The notes under the pieces are model-generated. The model saw only the letters and a program-made list of their open reading frames with translations. It searched no databases and was not told the origin of the DNA. Positions 15,181-23,405 of a stretch of 64,000 nt of DNA are shown one piece after another. The translations under genes were made by a program, and so were the position numbers. How positions within the stretch are numbered: the stretch's first letter is position 1; each line of letters starts with the position of its first letter. This DNA comes from JBEBVQ01 sp037190845 (GTDB lineage Bacteria; Bacteroidota; Bacteroidia; Chitinophagales; Chitinophagaceae), in contig JBBCJI010000016.1 in assembly GCA_037190845.1 (NCBI GenBank), positions 97,046 to 161,045 of the forward strand, read 5' to 3'.

Positions 15181-16080
15181 TTAAATTTTATCGATTAATA
15201 AAGCCAGTAGTACGACAGGCAGATAGATAAACGAAGCGAACATCACCCGTCGTGCCGATTTATGATCATTCCGGATGTAAAACACAACCGAAGCTGCAAA
15301 ATACAGCACACCCAATGCCATACAGATAAACATACCGGTATTACCGCTTATCTGAAGCATTCTCGGGATAAGCGCAAGCGGAATCAGCACCAGGCTGTAA
15401 AACATACACTGCAGGCCGGTGAAGCGTGTTTTTCCTTCTCCCGAAGGCAACATCCGGATGCCGGCGCGTTCGTAATCTTCAAATCCTACCCAGGCGATTG
15501 CCCAAAAATGGGGGAACTGCCAGAAGAACTGTATCAGGAAAAGCGCCCAGGCTTCCACGCCTACCTGTCCGGTGGCAGCTACCCAGCCGATCAGCGGCGG
15601 TAATGCGCCCGGAATAGCCCCGACGAAAACTGCTACAGGAGATATTTTTTTTAAAGGTGTATAGGCAAAAGCGTACAGCAGGAGCGATATAAAGCTGAGC
15701 AGGGCGGCAAGCGGGTTAAAGAAAAAAGCCAGTATGGCCACACCCAGTACGGCGGATATGATTGCGATCACCCAGGCTTCGGTGGTTTGCATACGTCCGT
15801 CGGGCAGGGGGCGGAGCCGGGTGCGGTTCATCAGCTTGTCGCTGTAGCGTTCAATGATCTGGTTGATCGTATTGGCGCCGTTCGTGACCAGCATGCCGCC
15901 TGCAAACAGGAGCAGCACATCCTTCCAGATCAATTGTATCCCCGGCGCCAGCAGGTAGCCGACAATACTGGAGAAAACGACCAGGAAACTCAGGTTGGGC
16001 TTCATAAGCTGCGCATAATCCCGTATGCGCGCCTTGATCAGCATCGGTGCGGCGGCTCTTATCTGCTCTTCATGCAACAT
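15181..16080 (-). CDS. cyoE: Protoheme IX farnesyltransferase
   Basis: UbiA-family prenyltransferase that converts heme b to heme O, the first step to heme A for the oxidase. The first substrate and metal motif is NGANTINQIIERYSDKLMNRTRLRPLP (N through D near residues 72-98), and the second conserved loop lies in FWAIAWVGFEDYERAGIRMLP. Nine hydrophobic segments and the length of 299 are typical. It heads the respiratory block (cyoE, two subunit III genes, subunit IV, SCO-like, DUF420), all on the minus strand. Also called ctaB. A large AGCTAATT palindrome lies directly upstream in the presumed promoter region. Confidence 0.95.
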   Translation of the reverse strand: MLHEEQIRAAAPMLIKARIRDYAQLMKPNLSFLVVFSSIVGYLLAPGIQLIWKDVLLLFAGGMLVTNGANTINQIIERYSDKLMNRTRLRPLPDGRMQTTEAWVIAIISAVLGVAILAFFFNPLAALLSFISLLLYAFAYTPLKKISPVAVFVGAIPGALPPLIGWVAATGQVGVEAWALFLIQFFWQFPHFWAIAWVGFEDYERAGIRMLPSGEGKTRFTGLQCMFYSLVLIPLALIPRMLQISGNTGMFICMALGVLYFAASVVFYIRNDHKSARRVMFASFIYLPVVLLALLIDKI

Positions 16081-16101
16081 GGAGTAGGCGTAAATTTTTG
16101 T

Positions 16102-16190
16102 AAATTAGCTAATTAGCAGATGTGCTGATTAGCTAATGATCCCTTGCGGCAGATATTAGCCGATCAGCTAATTGGCACATTGGCTAATTT
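16102..16190. repeat. AGCTAATT-unit palindrome, intact copy
   Basis: Left arm AAATTAGCTAATTAGCAG to 16140 and right arm ATTAGCCGATCAGCTAATTG (from 16155) ending GGCTAATTT, with the same AATTGGCACATT spacer as in the AATTTGAAAA family. It fills the gap between the T9SS gene at 16263 and cyoE. It is the uninterrupted form of the repeat split at 8573-8982 and 35022-35378. Confidence 0.8.
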
Positions 16191-16262
16191 AAAGCTGAAA
16201 ACCGTGGGCAAAGGTAGGTATTTACCCGATTGGTTGGATGTTTGTGTTTATATCGTGTCGTA

Positions 16263-18110
16263 TTATTCTATTAATAATTTACTGATGCTTCTGGTCCCTT
16301 CAGAATTGTGGATTTCTGCTATGTAAAAGCCGGGTTTTAACCCCGGAAGTGTTATCTGCATTCCGCTCTTGTCCCATTGTTCCCCTTCGTGGAATATTTC
16401 TTTTCCTCCTATATCCCATAAAGTGAAGGAGGTTATAACTGTACCCTCACTGCTTATCCGCAGTACATCATGAGGGGACGCAGGATTGGGATATATATGC
16501 ACCTGGTTGTGTGTATAGGCCCGGTCATTCACTCCCGTGCGTCTTTTCGGAATGTGGGCGATACCACCCAGGGGCTTTTCATAATAGTTACTTTTAAAAT
16601 CTCCACCGAGTATTGTATATCCTTTAAAGTTTGTGATGGCATGTACACCACTATCAACATGTATCCAGGTGCCATACCCCGCTTCTGGCGTAATAGAAGC
16701 CAGATTTACGGAAGAGCCGGGAGGATCTATGTATGTTTTGTCAAAGTGGAAATGCCCTCCGCATAGCAACCATTGCCATTGGCCGGAAGAAAAAGTTTCC
16801 TCTTCGATGTGAAGACAATTCATTGAGGGGTTTTCTCCTTTAAAATATAGCGTATCGGCAGGCTCCCAGTCATTTCCGGTCAGTTTTTGGAAGAGGAAAG
16901 TATCATCTGCTGCAGCTGTATGTTTACAAACCGCGTACATGACATTTTTAAAAAGAGCAAAATCATTTACTTCATTTCTGATGTCATTGCTGTAAGGTAT
17001 AAAATCGCCGGATGCCTGCCAGCGTATTACATTCACGGTATCATTATTGTAGGTAAACGAACCGCCGAGCAGCAGGATGGTGTCCAAAGGCTCCATCGTA
17101 TTGATGATGCCTGATACGCCGGGTATTGCTTCCCATACATTTCCGTTCCAACGGGCAAAGTTGATACCTGTATCTGATGTACACACATCGAAGCGGCCAC
17201 TTGCAAAGAGGTCGCCATTAAAGACTGCCATATCTTTTACTATGCCTGAAATGCATCCGGCTTTATGCCAGTTTTGCCCATCCCAATAAGCGACATTATT
17301 CACTGATGTGCTGCCTGCTTCGCTGAAGTTGCCGGCAACGAAAATATGATCATCATACCGGGTTATAGCGTATACTGTTCCGTTGACCCCGCCCCCCATT
17401 GTATGCCAGGTAAAAGTGCCTTCCATTTCGGTTATGTAGGCGATGTTATTTGCAGGAAGGGTGCTATCTGCCATATTGAAGGACCCTCCTGCAAAAAGCA
17501 TTTCTTTTGTATCATCCGGATACAGTGCATATATACTCCCGTCTGTACCTTTCCCTATACTCATGGCCACTACTTCGGGCGGATATCCCGGTTGTATCCA
17601 CGCCAGTTCATCTTTGGTAAAGCCGTGTGCTTCTGCCCAGGCTGTGAGTTCCGGATAATTCATTTCATGGACATACGCAAGATTGGTTTGCGCAGCGATC
17701 TTTCTCGAGACCTCCTCATAGCCGCTGGATTTGACCAGGTAGCCGACAGCGCAGAAATTGTCATGCCGGTCTATAAATATAGGTGTACGGTAGTTATAAT
17801 CTTCGTTTTGTGGAAACCGGGCTTCCTGCCAATAGCTGTGCAGATAATCAAGGCAGCGTGCCCTGTTCCGGCGCTGGGCTTCCGTTAGTCCGGACGTGCT
17901 GCGTTTGCGTAGTGTTGTTTCTACTAAAGAGAGATGCAGTTGTATCCATCCCTGCCTGCTGTATGCCCCGTGCACGGGGAGGTCGGCAAATGTTATGTCT
18001 TGTTGGGCACTCCAGTACTGGTTTACTGTGCGTAGCTTATCGTATACAGGATGCCCGGTAGCACAGGCAAGGCTGAAGAAAATACCGAGTAGTGTAAATA
18101 TTGTTTTCAT
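16263..18110 (-). CDS. T9SS type A protein with a conserved N-terminal domain and propeller-like repeats
   Basis: A 615-residue exported protein. After the signal peptide (MKTIFTLLGIFFSLACATG) comes a helical domain of about 150 residues with RNRARCLDYLHSYWQEARFP, PIFIDRHDNFCAVGYLVKSSG and MNYPELTAWAEAHGFTKDEL, which I recall only as a conserved N-terminal segment in Bacteroidota and myxobacterial exported proteins. Residues ~180-510 hold repeats of the form xxIFVAGNFxxAGxxxVNNVAYWDGxxW, a delta-60/Rax2-like propeller. The C-terminus from VHIYPNPASPHDVLRI to LKPGFYIAEIHNSEGTRSISK is a type A sorting domain. The role is unknown; surface display is likely. Confidence 0.82.
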   Translation of the reverse strand: MKTIFTLLGIFFSLACATGHPVYDKLRTVNQYWSAQQDITFADLPVHGAYSRQGWIQLHLSLVETTLRKRSTSGLTEAQRRNRARCLDYLHSYWQEARFPQNEDYNYRTPIFIDRHDNFCAVGYLVKSSGYEEVSRKIAAQTNLAYVHEMNYPELTAWAEAHGFTKDELAWIQPGYPPEVVAMSIGKGTDGSIYALYPDDTKEMLFAGGSFNMADSTLPANNIAYITEMEGTFTWHTMGGGVNGTVYAITRYDDHIFVAGNFSEAGSTSVNNVAYWDGQNWHKAGCISGIVKDMAVFNGDLFASGRFDVCTSDTGINFARWNGNVWEAIPGVSGIINTMEPLDTILLLGGSFTYNNDTVNVIRWQASGDFIPYSNDIRNEVNDFALFKNVMYAVCKHTAAADDTFLFQKLTGNDWEPADTLYFKGENPSMNCLHIEEETFSSGQWQWLLCGGHFHFDKTYIDPPGSSVNLASITPEAGYGTWIHVDSGVHAITNFKGYTILGGDFKSNYYEKPLGGIAHIPKRRTGVNDRAYTHNQVHIYPNPASPHDVLRISSEGTVITSFTLWDIGGKEIFHEGEQWDKSGMQITLPGLKPGFYIAEIHNSEGTRSISKLLIE

Positions 18111-18186
18111 ACGGCCTGAATTTCATATAAAGATACGTTTAAATGTGGTGGCCGTCAATTGAATTTACAGGTTAACGGTAATTTGA

Positions 18187-18825
18187 TCATTCCAGCAATC
18201 CCATCTGTATCGCTACTTTCACCAGCCCGGCAGTATTTTTTACATGGAGCTTTTGCAGCAGGTTGATCCGGTAATTTTCTACCGTCCGGAGGCTGAGGAA
18301 CAGCTTGTCGGCGATCTCCTGGCTGGTATATTCTTCTGTGATCAGGGTGAGCACGTCTTTCTCCCGGCGGGAGAGCACAGGCTTGCCGGATACCTGCTTT
18401 TTGTTTTTCAGCAGATCCTGCAGCAGTTGTTCCCGGAGGGATGGATCTATAAACTGTACGCCTGTGGCGACGGCTTCTATAGCTTCGATCAGCGTTGCCT
18501 CCGCTGTGTTTTTCAGCAGATAGCCCATAGCGCCTTTCTGCAGGAGGTTTTTGACGTGGTAGGTGGTATCAAACCCGGTCATAATGAGGATGCGGATGTC
18601 CGGGTATTGTGCGCTGATCGTGGCAGTCAGCTCATCACCGGTAATGTCGGGAAGCTGGATGTCAAGCAGGAGCACATCCGGCTGCTGTTTCTTTAATCCT
18701 TCCAGCAGTTCCGATCCGCTGTTATAGGTGTTCATTACGTGCATATGCGCATGGTCGCTCAGCATATTCTGCAATCCGCTGATCACGACGTTATGATCAT
18801 CTACAATAACAATATTAATCTTCAT
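18187..18825 (-). CDS. NarL/FixJ-family response regulator
   Basis: Two-component response regulator of 212 residues. The receiver domain (1-120) has the acidic pair D9-D10, the phosphorylation site D55 in VLLLDIQLPD, the switch threonine in ILIMTGFDT and the lysine in GYLLKN. The C-terminal LuxR-type helix-turn-helix (about 148-205) reads LSRREKDVLTLITEEYTSQEIADKLFLSLRTVENYRINLLQKL. It lies 60 nt downstream of a histidine kinase on the same strand and is almost certainly its partner. Candidate targets are the T9SS genes on both sides, judged from position only. Confidence 0.93.
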   Translation of the reverse strand: MKINIVIVDDHNVVISGLQNMLSDHAHMHVMNTYNSGSELLEGLKKQQPDVLLLDIQLPDITGDELTATISAQYPDIRILIMTGFDTTYHVKNLLQKGAMGYLLKNTAEATLIEAIEAVATGVQFIDPSLREQLLQDLLKNKKQVSGKPVLSRREKDVLTLITEEYTSQEIADKLFLSLRTVENYRINLLQKLHVKNTAGLVKVAIQMGLLE

Positions 18826-18885
18826 GCAGGGTAAGTCTTGTGATCATTTGCGATCATGTCGCTAATATACGTCGTAGCGCTGTAA

Positions 18886-21012
18886 TTATGCAGTAGTTGG
18901 CCTGTTTTTGGCAATACGGATTGTTGTTTCATGTTGTCCTGGTATTTCTTTCCGGTCGAATGTAATACAGATGGTAGTGCCTTTTCCTGTGGTGCTTTCA
19001 ATGTCCATCTGCCCGTTCAGCGCCCGTACACGTGAACGTATATTATCCAGTCCGATGCCGGGCTTTCCTGACGTTGCGGGATCCGGCATACCAACTCCGT
19101 CGTCTTCTACCATAATGTTGAATACTTCTTCCTGCCAGTTGAACTGTACCAGCGCCGACTGTGCATGAGCATGCTTTACGATGTTGTGGATCAGCTCCTG
19201 TATGATGCGGTAGATGGCCAGCTCAAAGCTGGTGTCGAGACGCGGCAGGTCGCCGTAGCATTGTACATGGATGTCCAGCTCCTGGCCCCGTTGTATCCTT
19301 TCGCAAAAGGTAGTAATGGCTTCAGCCAGGCCGCTTTTCATGAGGATTTCCGGCATGAGGTTGTGCGCCGTTTTCCGTAATTCGCTGGTGGCTTCGTCGA
19401 GCAGCATGAGTGTATTATTGTAATCTTCGGTGGCAGCCAGTTGACTGTTGCGCCGCTGTATGGCGCTGAAGTTGATCTTGGCTGCAGAGAGCAGCCCACC
19501 GATCCCGTCGTGGAGTTCGCGTCCGATCCGGATGCGTTCCTGCTCTTCTCCTTTCATCATGGCTTTCAGTTGTCCGATCTCCTGTTCTTTACGGAGCAGT
19601 TCCTGTTGCTGCTGGAGGAGCTGTATCCGGTTGGCCTGGCTGCGTTTTTTATGTTGGTAGCTGCGGTATAGCGCCACGAGGAGTGTGATTAATAACACGA
19701 TCCCTGAGGCAATGGCTGCGATCCAGATATTCTTTTGCTCAATGCGTCTTTCCTGTTGGGCCAGCAATAATTTTTTCTCTGCGATCTCTTTGTCTTTCTG
19801 GGCGGTCCGGTATCTGACTTCGAGCTGGTTTACGTTATGGGTTACCTCTTCCCCTGCGATGCTGTTGTTGATATCTACATAAAGCCGGAGATAAGTATAT
19901 GCTTTATTATACTGGTGTGTTGTTCCGTATAATTTTCCGAGGATCAGGTATATCTCCCGTAAAACAAGAGTGTGCTTCAATGCTTGTGCACGGTTGAGCC
20001 CTTCGAGTAATAATTGCTCTGCCTGCTTGTACTTCCCCTGCTTGAAATACGCGTCTCCCAGTGTATAAAATGTGATATTCTGGTGAAAAGGGTCTACCTG
20101 GGGGTTCATCGAGTCGGCTTTCAGCAGATAGGGCATGGCTTTTTCCGGGTTTTCTTCCTCCAGGTATGTAATGCCGATGTTGGAGCAGGCTGTATGTATA
20201 GTATGCGGTATATTCTGTATCCTGCCCAGCTCAAGTGCTTTGTAAAAATAATACCGGCTGCTATCCCAGGCTTTTATTGTATTATATGCAATCCCTTTGT
20301 TGATGAGCACAGCGCCCAGCAACGCATGGTTTCCCTCTTTTATTGCCGTCTGCTCTGCTTTGTCGAGATAAAACAATATCTCCTTGTACGATCTGCCGGA
20401 TTGCGTCAGGGAAATAGCCAGGTTGTTGTATATGAAGTCGGCATTAACGGCAGGGGAAAGCTGGTCTGCTATACGAATGCCTTTGTAGTAAAATTCTGTT
20501 GCTTCCCGGTATTTTCCCTGTCTTGCATATAACCTTCCGAAGGCATTATACAGCCCGGGCAGCATATGCTCTGCATGCAGCTGCCGGCACAGTCTGATGG
20601 CGCGGGTATAATAATCTATAGCCTGTTCGTAGGCGCCCTGATCGCGCTGTATGGAGCCGAGTCCCGACAGGGCGGTAATGATCCCGTAGGTATAGCGGGT
20701 TTTAATGCTGCCGCCCAATGCTGCCCCGAAGAACAGCAGGGAGCTATCCCTGTTTTTTTCTTTCAGCATTTCCCCGAGCTGCAGCAGGGTATTGATCCGG
20801 GACGTGTCTGTCGGCGCGATATTTGTTGCAGAAAATGTTTCCGGCCAGCCTGATAAAATGATCTGATCCTCCTGGGCGGATATCTTATTCCCCCATATAA
20901 CTAATGTTAATAAAAGGGTATATGCCCGGAGGGCATGAGGATGTGCTGGTTTTATGTGGTTTTTTATCAGATGCAAATTGCTGAAGCATTTACCGGATAT
21001 AAAATTACACAT
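18886..21012 (-). CDS. TPR-containing sensor histidine kinase (HisKA_3 type)
   Basis: Membrane sensor kinase of 708 residues. A hydrophobic N-terminus (about 30-47, ending KISAQ) acts as a signal, then tetratricopeptide repeats fill the periplasmic or outer part (about 75-400), with units such as AIDYYTRAIRLCRQL and AEQLLLEGLNRAQAL. A membrane helix lies at 430-449, then a coiled coil. The HisKA_3 dimerisation region holds H501 in RIRIGRELHDGIGG. The ATPase domain has the N box at 606-616 (ELIHNIVKHAH), DDGVGM at 637-642 and GIGLDNI from 652. It is followed by the NarL-type regulator. The signal sensed is unknown; TPRs suggest protein binding. Confidence 0.92.
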   Translation of the reverse strand: MCNFISGKCFSNLHLIKNHIKPAHPHALRAYTLLLTLVIWGNKISAQEDQIILSGWPETFSATNIAPTDTSRINTLLQLGEMLKEKNRDSSLLFFGAALGGSIKTRYTYGIITALSGLGSIQRDQGAYEQAIDYYTRAIRLCRQLHAEHMLPGLYNAFGRLYARQGKYREATEFYYKGIRIADQLSPAVNADFIYNNLAISLTQSGRSYKEILFYLDKAEQTAIKEGNHALLGAVLINKGIAYNTIKAWDSSRYYFYKALELGRIQNIPHTIHTACSNIGITYLEEENPEKAMPYLLKADSMNPQVDPFHQNITFYTLGDAYFKQGKYKQAEQLLLEGLNRAQALKHTLVLREIYLILGKLYGTTHQYNKAYTYLRLYVDINNSIAGEEVTHNVNQLEVRYRTAQKDKEIAEKKLLLAQQERRIEQKNIWIAAIASGIVLLITLLVALYRSYQHKKRSQANRIQLLQQQQELLRKEQEIGQLKAMMKGEEQERIRIGRELHDGIGGLLSAAKINFSAIQRRNSQLAATEDYNNTLMLLDEATSELRKTAHNLMPEILMKSGLAEAITTFCERIQRGQELDIHVQCYGDLPRLDTSFELAIYRIIQELIHNIVKHAHAQSALVQFNWQEEVFNIMVEDDGVGMPDPATSGKPGIGLDNIRSRVRALNGQMDIESTTGKGTTICITFDRKEIPGQHETTIRIAKNRPTTA

Positions 21013-21040
21013 TTAAACGGATCTCCTCCCAAACTGCAAT

Positions 21041-21067
21041 AGGGGGTTTACCCTCTATCAGGCATGG
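21041..21067. promoter_or_regulatory. Candidate operator between kinase gene and T9SS gene
   Basis: A partial palindrome (AGGGGGTTTACCCTCTAT) lies 29-55 nt upstream of the kinase start, in the region shared with the divergent gene at 21191. TACCCTCTATCAGGCATGG (21049-21067) matches a site at 40141-40159, upstream of another T9SS gene, at 16 of 19 positions. Regulator binding is inference. Confidence 0.35.
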
Positions 21068-21190
21068 GGGAAACATCATGATGCAAATTTGATGTTACCA
21101 CTCTAATCCGGAAGGGGAAAGAGCCGGAATTTTGTTTGAGTCTTTGCAGCAATCAAAATCAAAATTTCATAACATTCTAAAACAAAACAA

Positions 21191-23323
21191 ATGAAATTAT
21201 TAAATCTACTTCTGACAGTATTGCTGGTGGTGGTGGTACTCGGACCGGTACATGCCCAGCCCCAGTTTGTAGAATGGGCCAATGCATATGGTGGCACGGG
21301 TCATGATTATGGATACAGCATCGTTCCGACTGATGATGGCGGTTTTATTGTTGCCGGGCAAACAGCTTCTACCAACGGTGATTTAACCGGACGTCCTACC
21401 GGGAGAGGTACAGATGCATGGGTTGCTAAACTGGACGATACCGGCGCCATCCAATGGCATAAATGGCTGGGTGGTACCGGTAATACCACTGATGCGCTGG
21501 AGGCCGTTCGCCAGACGTCTGATGGCGGATACATTGTAGGCGGTTATACGAATTCGGAAAACGGTGACATTACAGACAAACGGCCCAGCTTCGGATTTGA
21601 TTTCTGGGCGGTGAAGCTTACTGCTAATGGTGATATCACTTGGTCAAAGACTTATGGCAGCTCCACCAGAGACGAGGCTTATGATATCCGTGAGACCTTT
21701 GATGGCGGTTATGTGATGATCGGCCGTACGTTAGGTAAAGCTGATGGAGATGTCAGCTATGTATATTCAGCCAGCAAGTACGATTACTGGGTCGTAAAGC
21801 TTCGTGCCGACGGCAGCCTGGAATGGGAAAAGACTTATGGCGGAGCTGAGACGGATGATCCCGGCGCCATCCGTCAGACTGCTGACAGTGGTTATATACT
21901 GGTTGGCTATGCAAATTCTTCCGATGGGGTGGCAACGGTAAACAAAGGCGGCAGTGATTTCTGGGTCATTAAAATTGACAAAGCAGGAACACTTGAATGG
22001 CAGAAGTCGTTCGGAGGGACCGGTGCAGATATAGCAACAGATGTAGTGCAGGCAAAAGACGGAGGGTATGTGGTTGTGGGTAATACGAATTCCCAGGATG
22101 GTGATATCAATGCATTTCTTCATGGTAATGTTGAATACTGGGTATTAAAGCTGGACGATACCGGACGCCTTGAATGGCAGCGTATCCTTGGCGGAACGGG
22201 AAATGATTATCCGAGAGCCATCGAGCGGGTTGACGATGGTTACCTGATCAGCGGTTATTCAGCGAGTAAAGATGGTGATGTTACAAATGGCTACCATACC
22301 AGTGGCAACGATGCGTGGATTGTAAAGCTGGACGAAGCAGGAACGCTCTTGTGGGAAAAATCTGCAGGCGGAACAGGTAATGATATGGGCCATTCCGTTC
22401 ATCCTACTCCTGATGGAGGTTGTATTGTTGCCGGACAAACTCAGTCGACCGATGGCAACGTCTGGAATCATAACGGGGGCATTGACATGTTCATCGTAAA
22501 GCTCATGCCGGTACCGGTAGATAGTGTTGTCGTTACGGTTCAGGGCGGAGGCGCACCGGATATTACGACTGCGGGCGGAACATTACAATTGGAAGCTGTG
22601 GTTTATCCGGCCGGACTGAATCAGGATGTTAATTGGAGCATCGTTCCGGTTACGGGCGCTGCATCGATTGATGCAACAGGCCTGGTTACCGGTCAGTTGA
22701 ATGGTACGGTATGGGGTAAGGCTGTTTCTGTAATTGATGCGTCTATGGCAGATTCTGTCCTGATCACTTTGTCGGGCCAGGTCATTCCGGTAGATAGCGT
22801 GGTAGTGCGTACACACAATGGTGTCTCTGCTGAAATTAATGCACCGGAAGGAACGCTGCAACTGGAAGCTACTGTTTTTCCGTCCGCCGTAAGTCAGGAT
22901 GTTACCTGGAGCATTATCCCCGTAACCGGTGGCGCAACAATTAATGCTGCCGGCCTGGTCACTGCTGCTGCTAATGGTACTGTATGGGCTAAAGCAGTTT
23001 CTGTGGCAGACGTGAGCAGGATGGATTCAGTGATGATCACCATTTCCGGGCAGGAATTGAATGTGCCGGAGGTTGTGTCGGCATCTCAGGTGTTGGTTTA
23101 TCCCAACCCGACCAATGGCTCAGTATTTGTTGAAGCTAAGGATATTCAGACGTCTGTTCAGATCACATTGTTTGATCTGTGTGGCCGGAAAATGATACAG
23201 GAGCCTGTGGAATCGTTACGTAAACCGGTATCGCTGGATATGAAGCAACTTACCCCGGGGGTATACCTGCTTCATATAAAAGGAGAAGAGGTTGATATTC
23301 GTCAGAGAATAATCAGGAAGTAA
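21191..23323 (+). CDS. T9SS type A protein with seven propeller repeats and two BIG2-like domains
   Basis: Exported protein of 710 residues. The signal peptide is MKLLNLLLTVLLVVVVLGP plus VHAQ. Residues ~30-440 hold seven repeats of about 55 residues with the pattern YGGTGxDxxxxIxxTxDGGYIVxGxTxSxDGD and DxWVVKLDxxGxLxW, consistent with a seven-bladed beta-propeller. Two bacterial Ig-like (BIG2) domains follow (about 440-620), each starting VDSVVV and containing GTLQLEAxVxPxxxxQDVxWSIxPVTG. The type A sorting domain runs from VLVYPNPTNGSVF to QRIIRK. It is divergent from the TPR kinase gene and may be under its control. The repeats are similar enough to suggest recent internal duplication. Confidence 0.88.
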   Translation: MKLLNLLLTVLLVVVVLGPVHAQPQFVEWANAYGGTGHDYGYSIVPTDDGGFIVAGQTASTNGDLTGRPTGRGTDAWVAKLDDTGAIQWHKWLGGTGNTTDALEAVRQTSDGGYIVGGYTNSENGDITDKRPSFGFDFWAVKLTANGDITWSKTYGSSTRDEAYDIRETFDGGYVMIGRTLGKADGDVSYVYSASKYDYWVVKLRADGSLEWEKTYGGAETDDPGAIRQTADSGYILVGYANSSDGVATVNKGGSDFWVIKIDKAGTLEWQKSFGGTGADIATDVVQAKDGGYVVVGNTNSQDGDINAFLHGNVEYWVLKLDDTGRLEWQRILGGTGNDYPRAIERVDDGYLISGYSASKDGDVTNGYHTSGNDAWIVKLDEAGTLLWEKSAGGTGNDMGHSVHPTPDGGCIVAGQTQSTDGNVWNHNGGIDMFIVKLMPVPVDSVVVTVQGGGAPDITTAGGTLQLEAVVYPAGLNQDVNWSIVPVTGAASIDATGLVTGQLNGTVWGKAVSVIDASMADSVLITLSGQVIPVDSVVVRTHNGVSAEINAPEGTLQLEATVFPSAVSQDVTWSIIPVTGGATINAAGLVTAAANGTVWAKAVSVADVSRMDSVMITISGQELNVPEVVSASQVLVYPNPTNGSVFVEAKDIQTSVQITLFDLCGRKMIQEPVESLRKPVSLDMKQLTPGVYLLHIKGEEVDIRQRIIRK

Positions 23324-23351
23324 TCATGCTGTTTCCGTCCCTGTCCCGTGT

Positions 23352-23385
23352 ACACAATGGATGTGCGATTTCATGTCCATTGTGT
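23352..23385 (+). terminator. Hairpin between two T9SS genes
   Basis: ACACAATGGA (23352-23361) pairs perfectly with TCCATTGTGT (23376-23385) across a 14-nt loop, and an AT-rich run ending TTTTTTATC follows. It may terminate the upstream gene or act in the leader of the gene at 23406. Confidence 0.45.
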
Positions 23386-23405
23386 GCCGGTTTAAATTTT
23401 TTATC

